Under the pieces are notes generated by a model, which worked only from the letters and a program-made list of their open reading frames with translations, was not told where the DNA came from and made no database searches. A program made the translations under genes and the position numbers. A stretch of 64,000 nucleotides of DNA, from contig DRHT01000031.1 of NCBI GenBank assembly GCA_011053055.1, positions 186,001 through 250,000 on the forward strand, in the 5' to 3' direction. This document shows positions 1 to 8,187 of this stretch, one piece after another. The stretch is from Halopseudomonas sabulinigri. Its GTDB lineage: Bacteria; Pseudomonadota; Gammaproteobacteria; Pseudomonadales; Pseudomonadaceae. Within the stretch, counting starts at the first letter, position 1. Every line of letters begins with the position of its first letter.

Positions 1-1395
1 ATCAATGGTGGTCTCGCGGATCTCAACTTCCTCGTCCGCAGTCCCTTCGTTGATCAACCGCACGCGCTGGCTGTTATTCAGGTTTGGGGAGTAGCTTGCG
101 TGCGGAATGTGCAGATAACGGAAGTAGCGCGCAGCCAGTTCCGCATTACTTTTTGCTGTTGATACACCAGGCTCGAAATTGGTCGTCCTGGTGCGGGTTT
201 CATACCGGTTGAAGATGCTGTTCTCGCCGTCCAGAATGCGCGCGGAAAAGCCGTTCTCCGATACACAAGCGCTGGTGCGGTAGCTCTTGTCGTGCGTCAT
301 GTTGAGCTGGTTACTCGCCGGAATACTCGACGGATAGACGATTTTGTCGCAGCGTTCAGCGGTCCGCGTAAAGCGGTCGATCAGCTTCCATTGCGGGTCT
401 GCCAGTTCGCGCTGGCCGTCTTCGTTGCTGGTAACAGTATGACTCTCGTAGTAGGAGCGGTAATCGACCAGGTCACCATTGAACGTAAGGATCGAAGCGT
501 TCACATCCAATGAACCGCTGCTGCCGTCGTTTACCTTCACCATGACCATATCCTGGATAAGTTCGCTCTCGCCGAAGCGCGAGTCGTATCCTTTGTAGGA
601 GGCATTGCCGCTTACCAGTTCGGTGTAATGGCCGCCGTAGTAGCCCGCCACCAGACTGCGCAGATATTGGTGTTCATGCCCTGCTACGTAAATCACGTCG
701 TTGTCGGCGAACAATTGCCGATAATCGTTGTGTACCAAAATGAACTGCTGATCACCTTCGGAGGTATCGTAAGCTTCGACCACACGCTCGCGAATATTGC
801 CGTAGCGCGAACCCACCATGGTGTTGTGCGTAGACACAATGATGTGATCCACCTGTTCACGGTAGGTTTCGATCATTTCGCGGGTGAAGTCGTAGGTGAA
901 CGGCAGCTGGCCGTAAGACAACGTAATAATCAGCACGTTGTCGCGCACCACCGCGTAGTTCTTGTCGCGCTGTCCAGCCATTTGAATTGCATCAGCGGGA
1001 ATCAGGTCGCTAACGTTGTCGTACCAATCCTGGTCAGTACCTTTGATATCGTGATTGCCTTGCAGTGGCAACATCACAAAATCATCGCGATAGTCATCCA
1101 CCACACTGAGCCATTGGGCATATTCCGCTGGCGTTGCTTCCTCGGAAAGGTCGCCAACAACCAGTAGAAGATCTACCTTCTGCTCGCGATAAAACTCCAT
1201 CAACGCACGCATCGGAATGATGGAAGAGTTCTGACCACCACCCTGGGTATCGGGAATGACACCGACTCTCAGCGTCTGCGACACCGGTGTTTCCGGCGTG
1301 CTGACGTCGTCATTATCACTGCTACTACTGGAAGACAGACAACCGGTCAGCAAGCTACCGGCAATAAGAGACACAATCCCCGTACGAATAAACAT
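1..1395 (-). CDS. Calcineurin-like metallophosphoesterase lipoprotein (3' end outside window)
   Basis: An open frame of 465 codons runs from an ATG at 1395 to the window edge, so the C-terminus is missing. The N-terminus is a lipoprotein signal with lipobox LTGC (Cys19), followed by a Ser/Asp-rich linker. The metallophosphoesterase motifs are in order: DTQ (48-50), GDLS (80-83), GNHD (112-115) and GHEH (239-242). These residues normally bind a two-metal centre that hydrolyses phosphomono- or diesters. The protein is therefore expected to be membrane-anchored in the periplasm or at the surface. Its substrate cannot be told. It lies downstream of another exported phosphatase-like gene on the same strand, 135 bp away, which hints at joint phosphate scavenging. 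Confidence 0.85.
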   Translation of the reverse strand, partial: MFIRTGIVSLIAGSLLTGCLSSSSSSDNDDVSTPETPVSQTLRVGVIPDTQGGGQNSSIIPMRALMEFYREQKVDLLLVVGDLSEEATPAEYAQWLSVVDDYRDDFVMLPLQGNHDIKGTDQDWYDNVSDLIPADAIQMAGQRDKNYAVVRDNVLIITLSYGQLPFTYDFTREMIETYREQVDHIIVSTHNTMVGSRYGNIRERVVEAYDTSEGDQQFILVHNDYRQLFADNDVIYVAGHEHQYLRSLVAGYYGGHYTELVSGNASYKGYDSRFGESELIQDMVMVKVNDGSSGSLDVNASILTFNGDLVDYRSYYESHTVTSNEDGQRELADPQWKLIDRFTRTAERCDKIVYPSSIPASNQLNMTHDKSYRTSACVSENGFSARILDGENSIFNRYETRTRTTNFEPGVSTAKSNAELAARYFRYLHIPHASYSPNLNNSQRVRLINEGTADEEVEIRETTID

Positions 1396-1530
1396 CTTAA
1401 TTCCTTTTCAGACTTGGTTTATCAAGCCTGAAAAGCTACAGCGCGCACGTGAAGGCAGCGAGACAGAGCGGTTACATTAAAAAAACAGCCCGCTCATAGC
1501 TCTCCATTGCATCTCCACGCACACAGAGGA

Positions 1531-2544
1531 TCACTCGCCTGGATACACCGTTTTCCAGTCTGCCTTCATATCGACCAGCGTCCAGTTGCGCTGTTTTGCC
1601 TCTCCAATGCCTTTATCCAGCTGACCAATATGCGACTCGCGATCATAAGCCCACTCCCGGTCAGCATCGGTGTGATGCACGATCATCCCAAAGCGCGGCA
1701 AGGTATCTTCTGTACCCCGAGCGATGGTGGTGTATTGCAGCATCTGCAGATCGCCGTCGGAATTACCCGCAGCGAAGATCGGACGACGACCGATATGGCG
1801 GTAGATACCTACCGGCTTGCCGACTTTGTCATCGTTCAACAGCAGGTCACCGGTTTTAACTATGGTCGGAATGCCATCGCGCATTTCGAACTTGGCATCC
1901 AGCGTCGAGCCAATGACCTGCTCTGGCGGGATTCCGTAGGCTTCTTCAGCAAACACGCGCATAAAATCAATCCCACCACCCGATACGATGAAGGTTTTGA
2001 AGCCGCTAGCCCGCAAATAGTCGAGCAGCTCCAGCATTGGCTGGTAAACCAGTTCGTTGTAGGGGCGTTTTTTGGTGGGATGCTCTGAACTCGCCAACCA
2101 CGTCTTAACGGAAGCAGAGAACTCTTCTGCCGTCATGTTGGTATGGGATACACCGAGAATTTTCATCAGGCCTTCCATACCGGACGCCATAACCGCTTCG
2201 GTATCGCCTGCCAGTACACTTTTGAACGGCTCTGTGGTTTTCCACTCAGGGTGTTGCGGTGCCTGCAGACGAATCTGATCCAGTGCAAACAGCCCCTGAA
2301 AATAGAGCGGCTGCTCGGTCCAAAGAGTGCCATCGTTATCGAAGGTAGCGATACGTTCCGGCTCGGGCACAAAACCAGGACCACCCTGCTCGGTTACCTT
2401 ATCGACAAAACTGATAATAGCGGTTTTGGACGCCCCGTCATTCCAGGATGGTAGCGGGTCCGTGGCCTCCGCTTGAGCAACGCTAGTGCCAGTCAAACTG
2501 ACGAATGCAAATAACGCGATAATTCCAAATTGCTTGAATGGCAT
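1531..2544 (-). CDS. Exported HAD-family hydrolase (phosphatase-like)
   Basis: The 337-residue product has a Sec-type signal peptide (cleavage probably after the AQA near residue 25). HAD motif I is DNDGT at 69-73, where the first Asp is the usual nucleophile. Motif II is probably in FIVSGGG, and motif III/IV lies in FAAGNSDGDLQM, the typical GD/DG pair. HAD phosphatases with this signal are periplasmic acid phosphatases or phosphoserine-phosphatase-like enzymes; the substrate is unknown. The gene reads in the same direction as the metallophosphoesterase that follows it. Confidence 0.85.
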   Translation of the reverse strand: MPFKQFGIIALFAFVSLTGTSVAQAEATDPLPSWNDGASKTAIISFVDKVTEQGGPGFVPEPERIATFDNDGTLWTEQPLYFQGLFALDQIRLQAPQHPEWKTTEPFKSVLAGDTEAVMASGMEGLMKILGVSHTNMTAEEFSASVKTWLASSEHPTKKRPYNELVYQPMLELLDYLRASGFKTFIVSGGGIDFMRVFAEEAYGIPPEQVIGSTLDAKFEMRDGIPTIVKTGDLLLNDDKVGKPVGIYRHIGRRPIFAAGNSDGDLQMLQYTTIARGTEDTLPRFGMIVHHTDADREWAYDRESHIGQLDKGIGEAKQRNWTLVDMKADWKTVYPGE

Positions 2545-2596
2545 GGTGGTCTACCTTTGTCCCTGTGTAGGTCAATACGTAGAACAAAGATAGCCT

Positions 2597-2647
2597 CTGA
2601 TTGCGGATTTGCAATCAGGCGCAATCAAGCTGCATTTTCAGCAGCTT
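2597..2647 (-). terminator. Two tandem hairpins downstream of amn
   Basis: Two perfect inverted repeats sit just after the amn stop: arms of 8 bp at 2597-2604/2611-2618 and of 7 bp at 2627-2633/2641-2647. There is no clear U-run, so termination is a guess. They also lie in the promoter region of the HAD gene and could act there. Confidence 0.35.
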
Positions 2648-2674
2648 CACAAATAGATTGTATCGCCGAAGCGT

Positions 2675-4147
2675 CTAGCGGAAGGGCGGCTCGTCGAAGC
2701 TCCGCAGTTTGCGCGAATGCAATGAATCCAGCTGACTACGCAGCAGCTCCAACGCATGAATACCAATATGCAGATGTTGGGTAACCGCACGTTCATAAAA
2801 CACGCCCGCCGCGCCCGGCAGCTTGATTTCGCTATGCAGCGGCTTATCGGAGACGCACAGCAAGGTGCCGTAAGGTACGCGCAAACGATAACCCTGGGCT
2901 GCGATGGTGCCGCTTTCCATGTCTACGGCGATGGCGCGCGCCATGTTGATCAGCGGGCGCTCCTGCGCCCAACGCAGCTCCCAGTTGCGATCATCGTAGG
3001 TCAGCACGGTTCCGGTACGCAGCCGGCGCTTGAGTGCGTCGCCCTGCTCTCCCGTGACTTCGGCGGCAGCCTGCTGCAAAGCTTGTTGAACTTCGGCCAA
3101 CGCTGGTAGCGGGATGTTCGGTGGCAGCACGCGGTCGAGAATGCCGTCACGGCGCATGTAGGCGTGCGCCAGCACGTAGTCGCCAATAGTCTGCGACTGA
3201 CGCAAACCACCACAATGGCCAATCATCAGCCAGCAATGCGGGCGTAGTACTGCCAAGTGGTCAGTAATGTTCTTGGCGTTGGATGGCCCCACACCAATAT
3301 TGACGAGAGTGATGCCTTCCGCAGGGTTTTCAGCCTGCAGGTGATAGGCCGGCATCTGATAGCGGTGCCAGACCACAGTCTCGATGATGGCCTGCATCTC
3401 ACCCTCGGCCATGCCACGCTCAATCACCACATTGCCTGGGAATACCAGACGCTGAAAGCGCGTGTCGGTCTGCAGCATATCCAGCCCATGACGGATGAAC
3501 TGATCAACATAGCGATGATAGTTGGTTAGTAGAATCCACGGTTGCACATGCTGCCAATCGCTACCGGTGTAATGCACCAGACGGCGCAGGGAGAAGTCGG
3601 TACGCGCCGCATCAAAGAGCGCGAGCGGTAGCGGGTCGATATTTTCCCAGTCGTAAAGACCGTCGGCGGTACCGTCGTTGGCGGCGGACAAATCAGTGCT
3701 GGGAAATACCCGCGCTAACTCCGCTGCGGTCACGCCTGATGCGCCCAGTTCATCGCCTTGCTCAACCACATAGGGATAAGGAATATTGGCCTGGCTGGAT
3801 CCCACTTCGATGGTGACAGTAAAGTCGCTCATCAGCGGTCGCAATTGATCCAACAAATAGCGCCGAAAAGCCGCTGGCTGAGTGACGGTAACGCTGTAGG
3901 TGCCGGGTACCTGGACCTTGGCGTAAGCACGCACGGTGCTGGGCACCTCACCTTGGCAGAGATAGGTCAGCCGTAGCTCGGGATAACGGAAGGCGCAACG
4001 ACTGACATCAGGCCGCTCGCGGTTGTGCATGTAGTTCTTTAGCGCCTGACGCAGAGCACCGGTGGCCTGTTGATACAGGGCAGCAAGGCGATCCACCGCC
4101 TCTTCAGGACTGGACACTACGACAAAATCGTCTGGGCATGAGTTCAT
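2675..4147 (-). CDS. amn: AMP nucleosidase
   Basis: The 490-residue protein matches AMP nucleosidase (E. coli Amn is of similar length). This cytosolic enzyme splits AMP to adenine and ribose 5-phosphate and so sets adenylate pools. The N-terminal half carries the Amn-specific regulatory domain; the C-terminal half is a nucleoside-phosphorylase-like fold with segments such as GVGPSNAKN and AVDMESGTIA. I place the start at the ATG at 4147 because GAGGTG lies just upstream; an in-frame start at 4237 would add about 30 uncharacteristic residues. It diverges from a broken esterase gene. Confidence 0.93.
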   Translation of the reverse strand: MNSCPDDFVVVSSPEEAVDRLAALYQQATGALRQALKNYMHNRERPDVSRCAFRYPELRLTYLCQGEVPSTVRAYAKVQVPGTYSVTVTQPAAFRRYLLDQLRPLMSDFTVTIEVGSSQANIPYPYVVEQGDELGASGVTAAELARVFPSTDLSAANDGTADGLYDWENIDPLPLALFDAARTDFSLRRLVHYTGSDWQHVQPWILLTNYHRYVDQFIRHGLDMLQTDTRFQRLVFPGNVVIERGMAEGEMQAIIETVVWHRYQMPAYHLQAENPAEGITLVNIGVGPSNAKNITDHLAVLRPHCWLMIGHCGGLRQSQTIGDYVLAHAYMRRDGILDRVLPPNIPLPALAEVQQALQQAAAEVTGEQGDALKRRLRTGTVLTYDDRNWELRWAQERPLINMARAIAVDMESGTIAAQGYRLRVPYGTLLCVSDKPLHSEIKLPGAAGVFYERAVTQHLHIGIHALELLRSQLDSLHSRKLRSFDEPPFR

Positions 4148-4234
4148 GGAGCACCTCGGCTGTTCACATGCGCCTATCTTGCCTGTAGCGCAGCGCACAC
4201 GCCACCAGCCTGCTACACGGTTAGACGCACCCAG

Positions 4235-4582
4235 CACTGCGTGGCAGCCAGTCCGTCACTCTGGTGGAATGAGCGCAACCTGTTCGAACAGCTACCGCAG
4301 TTGAATAAGCGCTTTGCCGAACCCGGTACACAGGCGCGTTTGTTGTTGAGCGTTGGCTCGCTAGAAGAACCTGTGATCACTGAGGGAAACCCCAACCCAC
4401 GCCAGCGGTTGATGCAGCAACGCCGCAGGATCAGTAATCTAAATGAGCTGTTCGCTGCCCTGCAGCCGTTGCGCTCACTCGGGCTGGAAAGCGCACAGAT
4501 GATGTTGCCCGGAGCTGATCACGGCGGCAGCGCAGCACAAGCCAGCCTGCGCGTACTCGATTTCGCCCGCGATCAGCCCTGA
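4235..4582 (+). pseudogene. 3' remnant of an alpha/beta-hydrolase esterase (EstD/Fes/IroE-like)
   Basis: About 113 codons read as the C-terminal third of the putative esterase family related to Fes and IroE. They begin at AASPSLWW, the segment that normally follows the nucleophile block, and include LLLSVGSLEEP and a terminal LPGADHGG with the expected catalytic His. The upstream frame (4199-4234) shows no homology, and the GHSxGG nucleophile region is absent. The only in-frame start is a GTG at 4241 without a ribosome site. I read it as a 5'-deleted gene fossil; a small new protein is less likely. Confidence 0.65.
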
Positions 4583-4592
4583 GGTTTACCGA

Positions 4593-4931
4593 TCACTCAG
4601 CGGTCTTGTCTTTGGTGACGCTGCTGGCGCCATTGCTCTTGACCGACTGAATCCCAGTTTCAGCATTACGCGCCTCGGCGTACATCTGACTGGTGCCAAT
4701 GATCTGGTGATTCGCCGCTTTGAGGTTGAAGTAGTGCTTGCCGTTCTTGGCTTCCTTGCGATCGTAGCGCCCATCGTCCTCGCAGTTTTTTTGCACCGAG
4801 GCGATGCCGTTTTCAGCGCTGGCGCGAGTTGTGTATAGCTCGCTGGTGAGAATAGTTTCTGCGTTACCCGCCTTGAGTACAAAACGGAATTGCCCGTCAG
4901 TGCTTTTGCTTAACTCATACCATCCCGCCAT
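4593..4931 (-). CDS. YegP-family (DUF1508) double-repeat protein
   Basis: The 112-residue protein is built from two tandem DUF1508 units: one from GWYELSKSTDGQFRFVL to about residue 50, the second from KNGKHYFNLKAANHQIIG to about residue 100. Both end in the AENGIxSVQKN / AETGIxSVKSN pattern. The family is small, cytosolic and of unknown function. The ATG at 4931 has AGGAGT eight bases upstream, which decides against the in-frame start at 4970. It converges closely (10 bp) on the esterase remnant. Confidence 0.85.
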   Translation of the reverse strand: MAGWYELSKSTDGQFRFVLKAGNAETILTSELYTTRASAENGIASVQKNCEDDGRYDRKEAKNGKHYFNLKAANHQIIGTSQMYAEARNAETGIQSVKSNGASSVTKDKTAE

Positions 4932-4977
4932 AACTTGACTCCTTTTTTTGACAACTGCCCTTGCGGGCACCTCAAGG

Positions 4978-4984
4978 CAGTATA
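4978..4984 (-). promoter_or_regulatory. Possible -10 element for the yegP-like gene
   Basis: On the minus strand a CTATACT heptamer lies about 50 bp upstream of the start at 4931. A C before TATACT is the form favoured by the stationary-phase sigma factor, and no good -35 is visible. This is inference from the hexamer only. Confidence 0.3.
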
Positions 4985-5036
4985 GTCAGGGTGGAGAAAT
5001 CGTCTCGAAATGACACAAGTTAAAGCTCATCAAAAC

Positions 5037-6071
5037 TCAAACGACCAAGGTCACCCGAGTCTCCAGTGCTTGTCGGTTACGCCATTGCTTGGGCGAGCAG
5101 CCATTCCAGCGTTTGAATGCGCGGGAAAAACTCGCCGCTTCGGCATACCCCAACTGCTGTGCAATGCCGTCCAACCGCAGGTCAGTGTCCCGCAGCAAGC
5201 GCTCGGCCAAATTGCTGCGTACTCGCGCATCCAGCATGCCAAACGGATACCCCTCTTCAGCCAACCGACGATGCAAACTACGCTCGGATAGCCCCAACAT
5301 GTCAGCCACCTTCGCCGCGCCTTTGCTGCCGCCAGCGTGACTCATCAGCACCTGCATCACCTGCCGCGCCAGCGGGGTGTGCACATCCTCCACTCCGGCG
5401 CACAACTGCTGGCACAAACTTGCGCACGCGGCCTGTGTCATGGTATTGGCCAGCGGTAGCGGCGCGTGTAAATCGGCTTCCCCGATCAACATGGCGTTGC
5501 GCTCAGCCTGCAACTCAACGGTGCATCCGAAGTAGTCAAGGTACTCGGCAAGTGGGGCTGGTTGGGCCAGATTAAACTCGACTCGCAAGGGTACAAAAGG
5601 CCGTTGCAGCAGCTCACTGAAAACCCGCAGCCATGCTGCCAAGCCGCGTTCAATGACCAGCGCACAGGCATCCGGAGGTAGCACACTTTGATCCAGGCTC
5701 AGGTAAACGCCTTCTTCTACCTGCTGCAAACTGACGGGGCAAATAGACAATGACAGGGCCCGAAACTGGCTGCTGATCTGCAGCGCGTCCGCCAGCGAGC
5801 GACTGGCAAGCATGGTATAGCCAAGCAACCCAAGACTGGTGAGGTGGTACTGCTGGCCTAACAACAAACCCAACCCGCGCTTGGGGCAGGCCGCCACCAG
5901 ATTGCGGATGACTGCCAGCTCCTGCCATAGCTCAATAGGCTCACCAGCCTGCATATCTGCTGAACGCAGTCCACTAGCTTGCAGGCATTGCTCCGGCGAC
6001 ACCTCCAACTGCCTTGCGATGGCCAACAGATAATGCACATTGGTGCTGTCGCGCCGCTCACGCCAGTTCAT
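5037..6071 (-). CDS. AraC-family transcriptional regulator (Arabinose_bd type)
   Basis: The 344-residue protein has an N-terminal ligand domain of the OruR/OchR kind (QASGLRSADM, GLLLGQQYHLTSLGLLGYTMLAS) and a C-terminal double helix-turn-helix. The latter covers about residues 235-335 and includes DMLGLSERSLHRRLAEEG and IAQQLGYAEAASFSRAFKRWNG. It is transcribed away from the dioxygenase-hydratase pair and is most likely their local activator. The shared 145-bp gap holds a pair of direct repeats of the type AraC proteins bind. Confidence 0.9.
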   Translation of the reverse strand: MNWRERRDSTNVHYLLAIARQLEVSPEQCLQASGLRSADMQAGEPIELWQELAVIRNLVAACPKRGLGLLLGQQYHLTSLGLLGYTMLASRSLADALQISSQFRALSLSICPVSLQQVEEGVYLSLDQSVLPPDACALVIERGLAAWLRVFSELLQRPFVPLRVEFNLAQPAPLAEYLDYFGCTVELQAERNAMLIGEADLHAPLPLANTMTQAACASLCQQLCAGVEDVHTPLARQVMQVLMSHAGGSKGAAKVADMLGLSERSLHRRLAEEGYPFGMLDARVRSNLAERLLRDTDLRLDGIAQQLGYAEAASFSRAFKRWNGCSPKQWRNRQALETRVTLVV

Positions 6072-6093
6072 TGTTAATGGCTCCAGATAAACT

Positions 6094-6124
6094 ATGTTTG
6101 GCAGAAATTATCATGTTTTGGCGG
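6094..6124. promoter_or_regulatory. Candidate AraC-type direct-repeat operator
   Basis: ATGTTTGGCAG at 6094 is repeated as ATGTTTTGGCGG at 6113, so the repeats start 19 bp apart (about two helical turns). They lie between the divergent AraC gene and the dioxygenase. Spacing and position suit an AraC-family activator site, but there is no experimental support. Confidence 0.45.
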
Positions 6125-6216
6125 TTTTGATCATGGTCGAGCGAGGCTAGTTATTGCAAGCTGAGGACATAGCACCACGTTCACAAAAACAAAAACGACA
6201 ACACAGAGGTGAAACT

Positions 6217-7125
6217 ATGCCTGAATTTTTCTACACCCATGCACGCAACAATCAAGCCCGCGCCAGCGAGCACTTCAGGGTCAGCCCGGTCGCTGGGTCA
6301 CTCGGTGCCGACATCCATGACATCGACCTCAACAACCTCAGCGAGCCGGGGCAAGCCGCTTTACGGCAGGCGCTGATGGATCACGGCGTCCTGTTCATCC
6401 GAGATCAAGACCTCAGTGTCGAGCAGCTAGAGACGGTCACACAGCGTTTCGGACAGTTTGGGGTAGAACCCTACGTCAAGCCTATGCCGGATCATCCGCA
6501 TGTAGTGCATGTGGTCAAAGAGGCAAGTGAGCAAACGCCGGTCGTTTTCGGCGGCGCTTGGCACTCAGATTGGTCGTTCCAGGAACAACCGCCCGCATTC
6601 ACCTTGCTCTACGGCAAGGATGTACCAGCCAGCGGCGGCGACACCCTGTTCAATAATATGTATCTGGCCTGCGAATGGCTGTCTGATACATTGCGCGACA
6701 CCCTGCACGGGCTAGACGGCATACATAGCCCGGAATTCGGTTACGGCCCCAATGCCAAGCACAACGCCGGCCTGGAGAGCATGAAGATCGTCTTTGGCGA
6801 GAGCGTAGAGCACGATGTGCGCAGCCACCCGCTGATTACCCGTCACCCAGAAACCGGCCGCGACGTGCTCTTCGCCAATCCGGTCTATACCTTGGGCATC
6901 GCCGGCATGAAGTCCGAAGAGTCACGCCCGATTCTCGATTACCTGTTCAGCGTGGCGCAAGCTCCCGCCTTTACCTGCCGCATGCGCTGGACGCCGGGCA
7001 CCCTGGCTATTTGGGACAATCGCTGTGTATGGCATCAGCCAATCTCCGACTATTTTGGCGCGCGCCGGGAGATGTTTCGCACTACAGTAGTGGGCGAAAA
7101 ACCCCTCAGAGGAAGCACCAAATGA
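6217..7125 (+). CDS. TauD/TfdA-family Fe(II)/2-oxoglutarate dioxygenase
   Basis: The 302-residue protein has the full facial triad: His116 and Asp118 in AWHSDWS, and His273 in VWHQP. Arg residues in GARREMFRTT (282-290) would hold 2-oxoglutarate. Members hydroxylate taurine, chlorophenoxyacetates, alkyl sulfates and similar small compounds, and the substrate here is open. The ATG at 6217 follows AGAGGTG; an upstream in-frame start at 6154 lacks one. The stop overlaps the next gene by four bases (ATGA), so the pair is translationally coupled. Confidence 0.9.
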   Translation: MPEFFYTHARNNQARASEHFRVSPVAGSLGADIHDIDLNNLSEPGQAALRQALMDHGVLFIRDQDLSVEQLETVTQRFGQFGVEPYVKPMPDHPHVVHVVKEASEQTPVVFGGAWHSDWSFQEQPPAFTLLYGKDVPASGGDTLFNNMYLACEWLSDTLRDTLHGLDGIHSPEFGYGPNAKHNAGLESMKIVFGESVEHDVRSHPLITRHPETGRDVLFANPVYTLGIAGMKSEESRPILDYLFSVAQAPAFTCRMRWTPGTLAIWDNRCVWHQPISDYFGARREMFRTTVVGEKPLRGSTK

Positions 7126-7916
7126 GCTCTACCAGCGAGCCAACCGAAGCGGCAGAACTGCTATTACAAGCCCGCGCGCTAAAAACACCCTGCGCCTCGA
7201 TCGTGGAGCGCTGCCAGATTGCCAGCATGGAGCAAGCTTACGCAGCCCAGCAGCAATGGCAGCGCCTGAGTATTGAACGGGGTGATCGCATCGCCGGTTA
7301 CAAGCTAGGACTCAGCAACCCGGCCGCGCAGGCCGCCATGGGGCTGGATGGCCCGTTGCAGGGCGTACTTATGGCCAATGCGCAATACCCCGCCGGCTCC
7401 ACGCTGGCCTACACCGACTTCATCGCGCCACGCGCTGAGATCGAGGTGGCCATGGTTTTCGCCCAGGATTTGACTGACCCTGAGCTGGGCCGCAGCCAAC
7501 TGCTTGCAGCTCTACACGCGGTGGTGCCTGCTTTGGAGATCTGTGATTCCGCCATAGCTGGCTGGCCGAAAACCCTGTTTGATGCGGTGGCTGACAATCT
7601 GTCTTCCGGCGGCTACCTATTGGGCACTCCGCAGTGCGAGCCAGCCAAAATAGACGCTAGCGCGCTGACGGCCACGCTTGAGCTCAACGGCGAACAAATA
7701 GCCGAGGGGAAAGCCAGCAGTGCTATGGGTGATCCAATCGAGGCTTGCCTGTGGTTGGTTCGCGATCGACTGCGACAAGGCGTGAGCATCAAGGCTGGCG
7801 ACATCATCCTGACCGGCGCTTTGACGGGGCTACACCCGATTGCACCAGGCGACCACCTGGTCCTGCGTATGGGTGAGCTGGGAGAGGTTAGCTGTCGCTT
7901 CAGCTCAGCAGCTTGA
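7122..7916 (+). CDS. 2-keto-4-pentenoate hydratase / fumarylacetoacetase-family protein
   Basis: The 264-residue length and sequence fit the MhpD/HpaH branch of the FAH superfamily, which adds water to 2-hydroxypenta-2,4-dienoates late in meta-cleavage pathways. Recognisable parts are GYKLGLSNPAAQ, the metal-site block PRAEIEVAMVF, and the ending GDIILTGALTGLHPIAPGD. It starts inside the dioxygenase stop codon (ATGA). No ring-cleavage enzyme is nearby, so an alternative FAH-type hydrolase or decarboxylase role remains possible. Confidence 0.85.
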   Translation: MSSTSEPTEAAELLLQARALKTPCASIVERCQIASMEQAYAAQQQWQRLSIERGDRIAGYKLGLSNPAAQAAMGLDGPLQGVLMANAQYPAGSTLAYTDFIAPRAEIEVAMVFAQDLTDPELGRSQLLAALHAVVPALEICDSAIAGWPKTLFDAVADNLSSGGYLLGTPQCEPAKIDASALTATLELNGEQIAEGKASSAMGDPIEACLWLVRDRLRQGVSIKAGDIILTGALTGLHPIAPGDHLVLRMGELGEVSCRFSSAA

Positions 7917-7955
7917 GGCGCTATTAAAACGTTGAAAAAGGCTACTGCAGAAAAG

Positions 7956-7982
7956 AAAAAACCCCGCCGAGGCGGGGTTTTG
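7956..7982 (+). terminator. Rho-independent terminator after the hydratase gene
   Basis: A 10-bp stem AAACCCCGCC/GGCGGGGTTT (7959-7968 and 7971-7980) is flanked by A-rich and T-rich runs, so it could work in both directions. It ends the dioxygenase-hydratase unit. Confidence 0.85.
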
Positions 7983-8131
7983 CAGAATAGTTTCCTGATC
8001 ATCCGTAATAACAATGCCTCCGAGGCACTATCCTTATTCCCTGTTGTTTGAGTCGCTTCCTGCGATGCTCCTAGCACGACTGATACTACGCAAGTTCTCA
8101 GAAAGTGCCCATAAGCCATTGTCACCACAGC

Positions 8132-8181
8132 ATGTAAGCATTTGCTTACATTTGATCGGCCCTGCCCGCCAAAGACAGGGC
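8132..8181. repeat. 18-20 bp palindrome plus adjacent hairpin, downstream of the acyl-CoA dehydrogenase gene
   Basis: ATGTAAGCA and TGCTTACAT (8132-8140, 8143-8151) form a perfect palindrome with a 2-bp centre. Immediately to the right, GCCCTG/CAGGGC (8159-8164, 8176-8181) forms a second hairpin. The first looks like a repressor operator and the second like part of a terminator for the minus-strand gene ending at 8188. No gene obviously starts here. Confidence 0.4.
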
Positions 8182-8187
8182 GATTGC

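Noticed and set aside
628-1167. 179-codon plus-strand frame
   Set aside because: It mirrors the metallophosphoesterase, whose motifs lie on the other strand.
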